DNA from: Oceanobacillus sp. J11TS1
Lineage (GTDB): Bacteria; Bacillota; Bacilli; Bacillales; Amphibacillaceae
NCBI RefSeq assembly: GCF_018333215.1
Contig: NZ_BORO01000001.1
Location: forward strand, 124,001 to 188,000
DNA length: 64,000 bases
Reading direction: 5' to 3'
A program made the translations under genes and the position numbers. The notes beneath the pieces were generated by a model, which searched no databases, was not told the origin of the DNA, and saw only the letters and a program-made list of their open reading frames with translations. This document shows positions 63,682 through 64,000 of this stretch, piece after piece. How positions within the stretch are numbered: position 1 is the first letter of the stretch; every line of letters starts with the position of its first letter.

Positions 63682-64000
63682 TCGTCAACTCCAGAAATAC
63701 ATTTTCAAGAGACTGATCGGTTTGGTATTCTTTTTGCAGTTGTTCGATGGTTCCGTAAAATAAAAGCTCACCATGGTTAATAATAGCTACTTCATCACAC
63801 AGCTGTTCAACGACTTCTAGCCCATGACTAGAAAAGAAAACGGTATTTCCCTGATCGGCATGGTCCCGCATCATTTGTTTTAAAGTATAAGACGACTTCG
63901 GGTCTAGACCAGTTAATGGTTCATCTAAAATCCAAATACTAGGGTTATGCAATAATACCGCTGTCACCATAATCTTTTGCCGCATACCATGAGAATAACT
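63671..64000 (-). CDS. ABC transporter ATP-binding protein (3' part)
   Basis: The C-terminal 109 residues of an ATPase whose beginning lies beyond the window end. The visible part starts in the signature [40 protein letters not shown], a variant C-loop (SHGMRQK instead of SGGQ), then Walker B/D-loop and H-loop ([10 protein letters not shown]). It overlaps the permease gene by 11 bp and energises it. The variant signature is common in the YthP/SkfE-like exporter group. Confidence 0.9.
   Translation of the reverse strand, partial: SYSHGMRQKIMVTAVLLHNPSIWILDEPLTGLDPKSSYTLKQMMRDHADQGNTVFFSSHGLEVVEQLCDEVAIINHGELLFYGTIEQLQKEYQTDQSLENVFLELTNDA

Overview
This 64 kb window looks like chromosome from a low-GC, spore-forming member of the Bacillaceae, probably of the Oceanobacillus/Virgibacillus type. 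The evidence is the A+T-rich sequence with strong Shine-Dalgarno sites, a proline T-box leader, a guanine riboswitch before xpt-pbuX, a SigI/RsgI pair, YhcN/YlaJ- and YjcZ-type sporulation proteins, a queG-amidase-trmL block as I remember it from Bacillus subtilis, and bmrCD- and lnrJK/LMN-like loci. I see no prophage, no CRISPR array and no intact insertion sequence, so this is mostly core genome.

Layout. 1-4.8 kb: the end of cydD and all of cydC run rightward and meet cydA-cydB-cydS running leftward at a shared terminator. This is a complete cytochrome bd module, including an unannotated 30-residue CydS-like subunit. 4.8-8.4 kb: an 0.8 kb stretch without recognisable genes, then a T-box (specifier CCU, Pro) controlling proB-proA. 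8.5-12.4 kb: an MBL-fold hydrolase, a DEDDh exonuclease, a candidate structured RNA with its own promoter and terminator, a short-chain dehydrogenase with a SigB-like promoter and a damaged-looking start, an unusual 41-bp tandem array, and a VOC protein. 12.4-16.3 kb: guanine riboswitch-xpt-pbuX, a small membrane protein, a sugar/maltose O-acetyltransferase and a DNA glycosylase of the deoxyinosine type.

16.3-22.5 kb: a NarL-type two-component system, a CtaG-like membrane protein, and an ABC exporter with two permeases, organised like the linearmycin-resistance locus lnrJK-lnrLMN. 22.5-24.9 kb: a probable relic of an IS200/IS605-type right end, a membrane-anchored alpha/beta hydrolase and an AraC/GyrI-like regulator. 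25.0-32.5 kb: argC-argJ-argB-argD-carB under an ArgR-type box, but with no carA and no argF. 32.6-36 kb: an S9 peptidase and a D-amino acid transaminase on the minus strand, then tRNA-Gly(UCC).

36-40.6 kb: an ABC-class ATPase, queG, an amidase and trmL. 40.7-47 kb: a 35-residue minus-strand peptide, odhAB (2-oxoglutarate dehydrogenase E1/E2) and a concentrative nucleoside transporter. 47-54.5 kb: a MATE pump, a MurG-type glycosyltransferase, a beta-carbonic anhydrase, and a BmrC/BmrD-type heterodimeric ABC exporter preceded by a leader peptide and attenuator. 54.6-64 kb: a membrane-tethered trypsin-like protease, a PRC-barrel protein, sigI-rsgI, a YhdB-like protein, a YhcN/YlaJ lipoprotein with a SigG-like promoter, an M20 dipeptidase, a YjcZ-like protein, and an ABC exporter cut by the window end.

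The most unusual items are the 41-bp array whose CGCTCC boxes alternate exactly 21/20 bp, the candidate structured RNA at 10.3-10.55 kb, the bmr leader/attenuator, the apparent single-base frameshift at the SDR start, the CtaG gene inside an lnr-like locus, and a full-length carB without carA.
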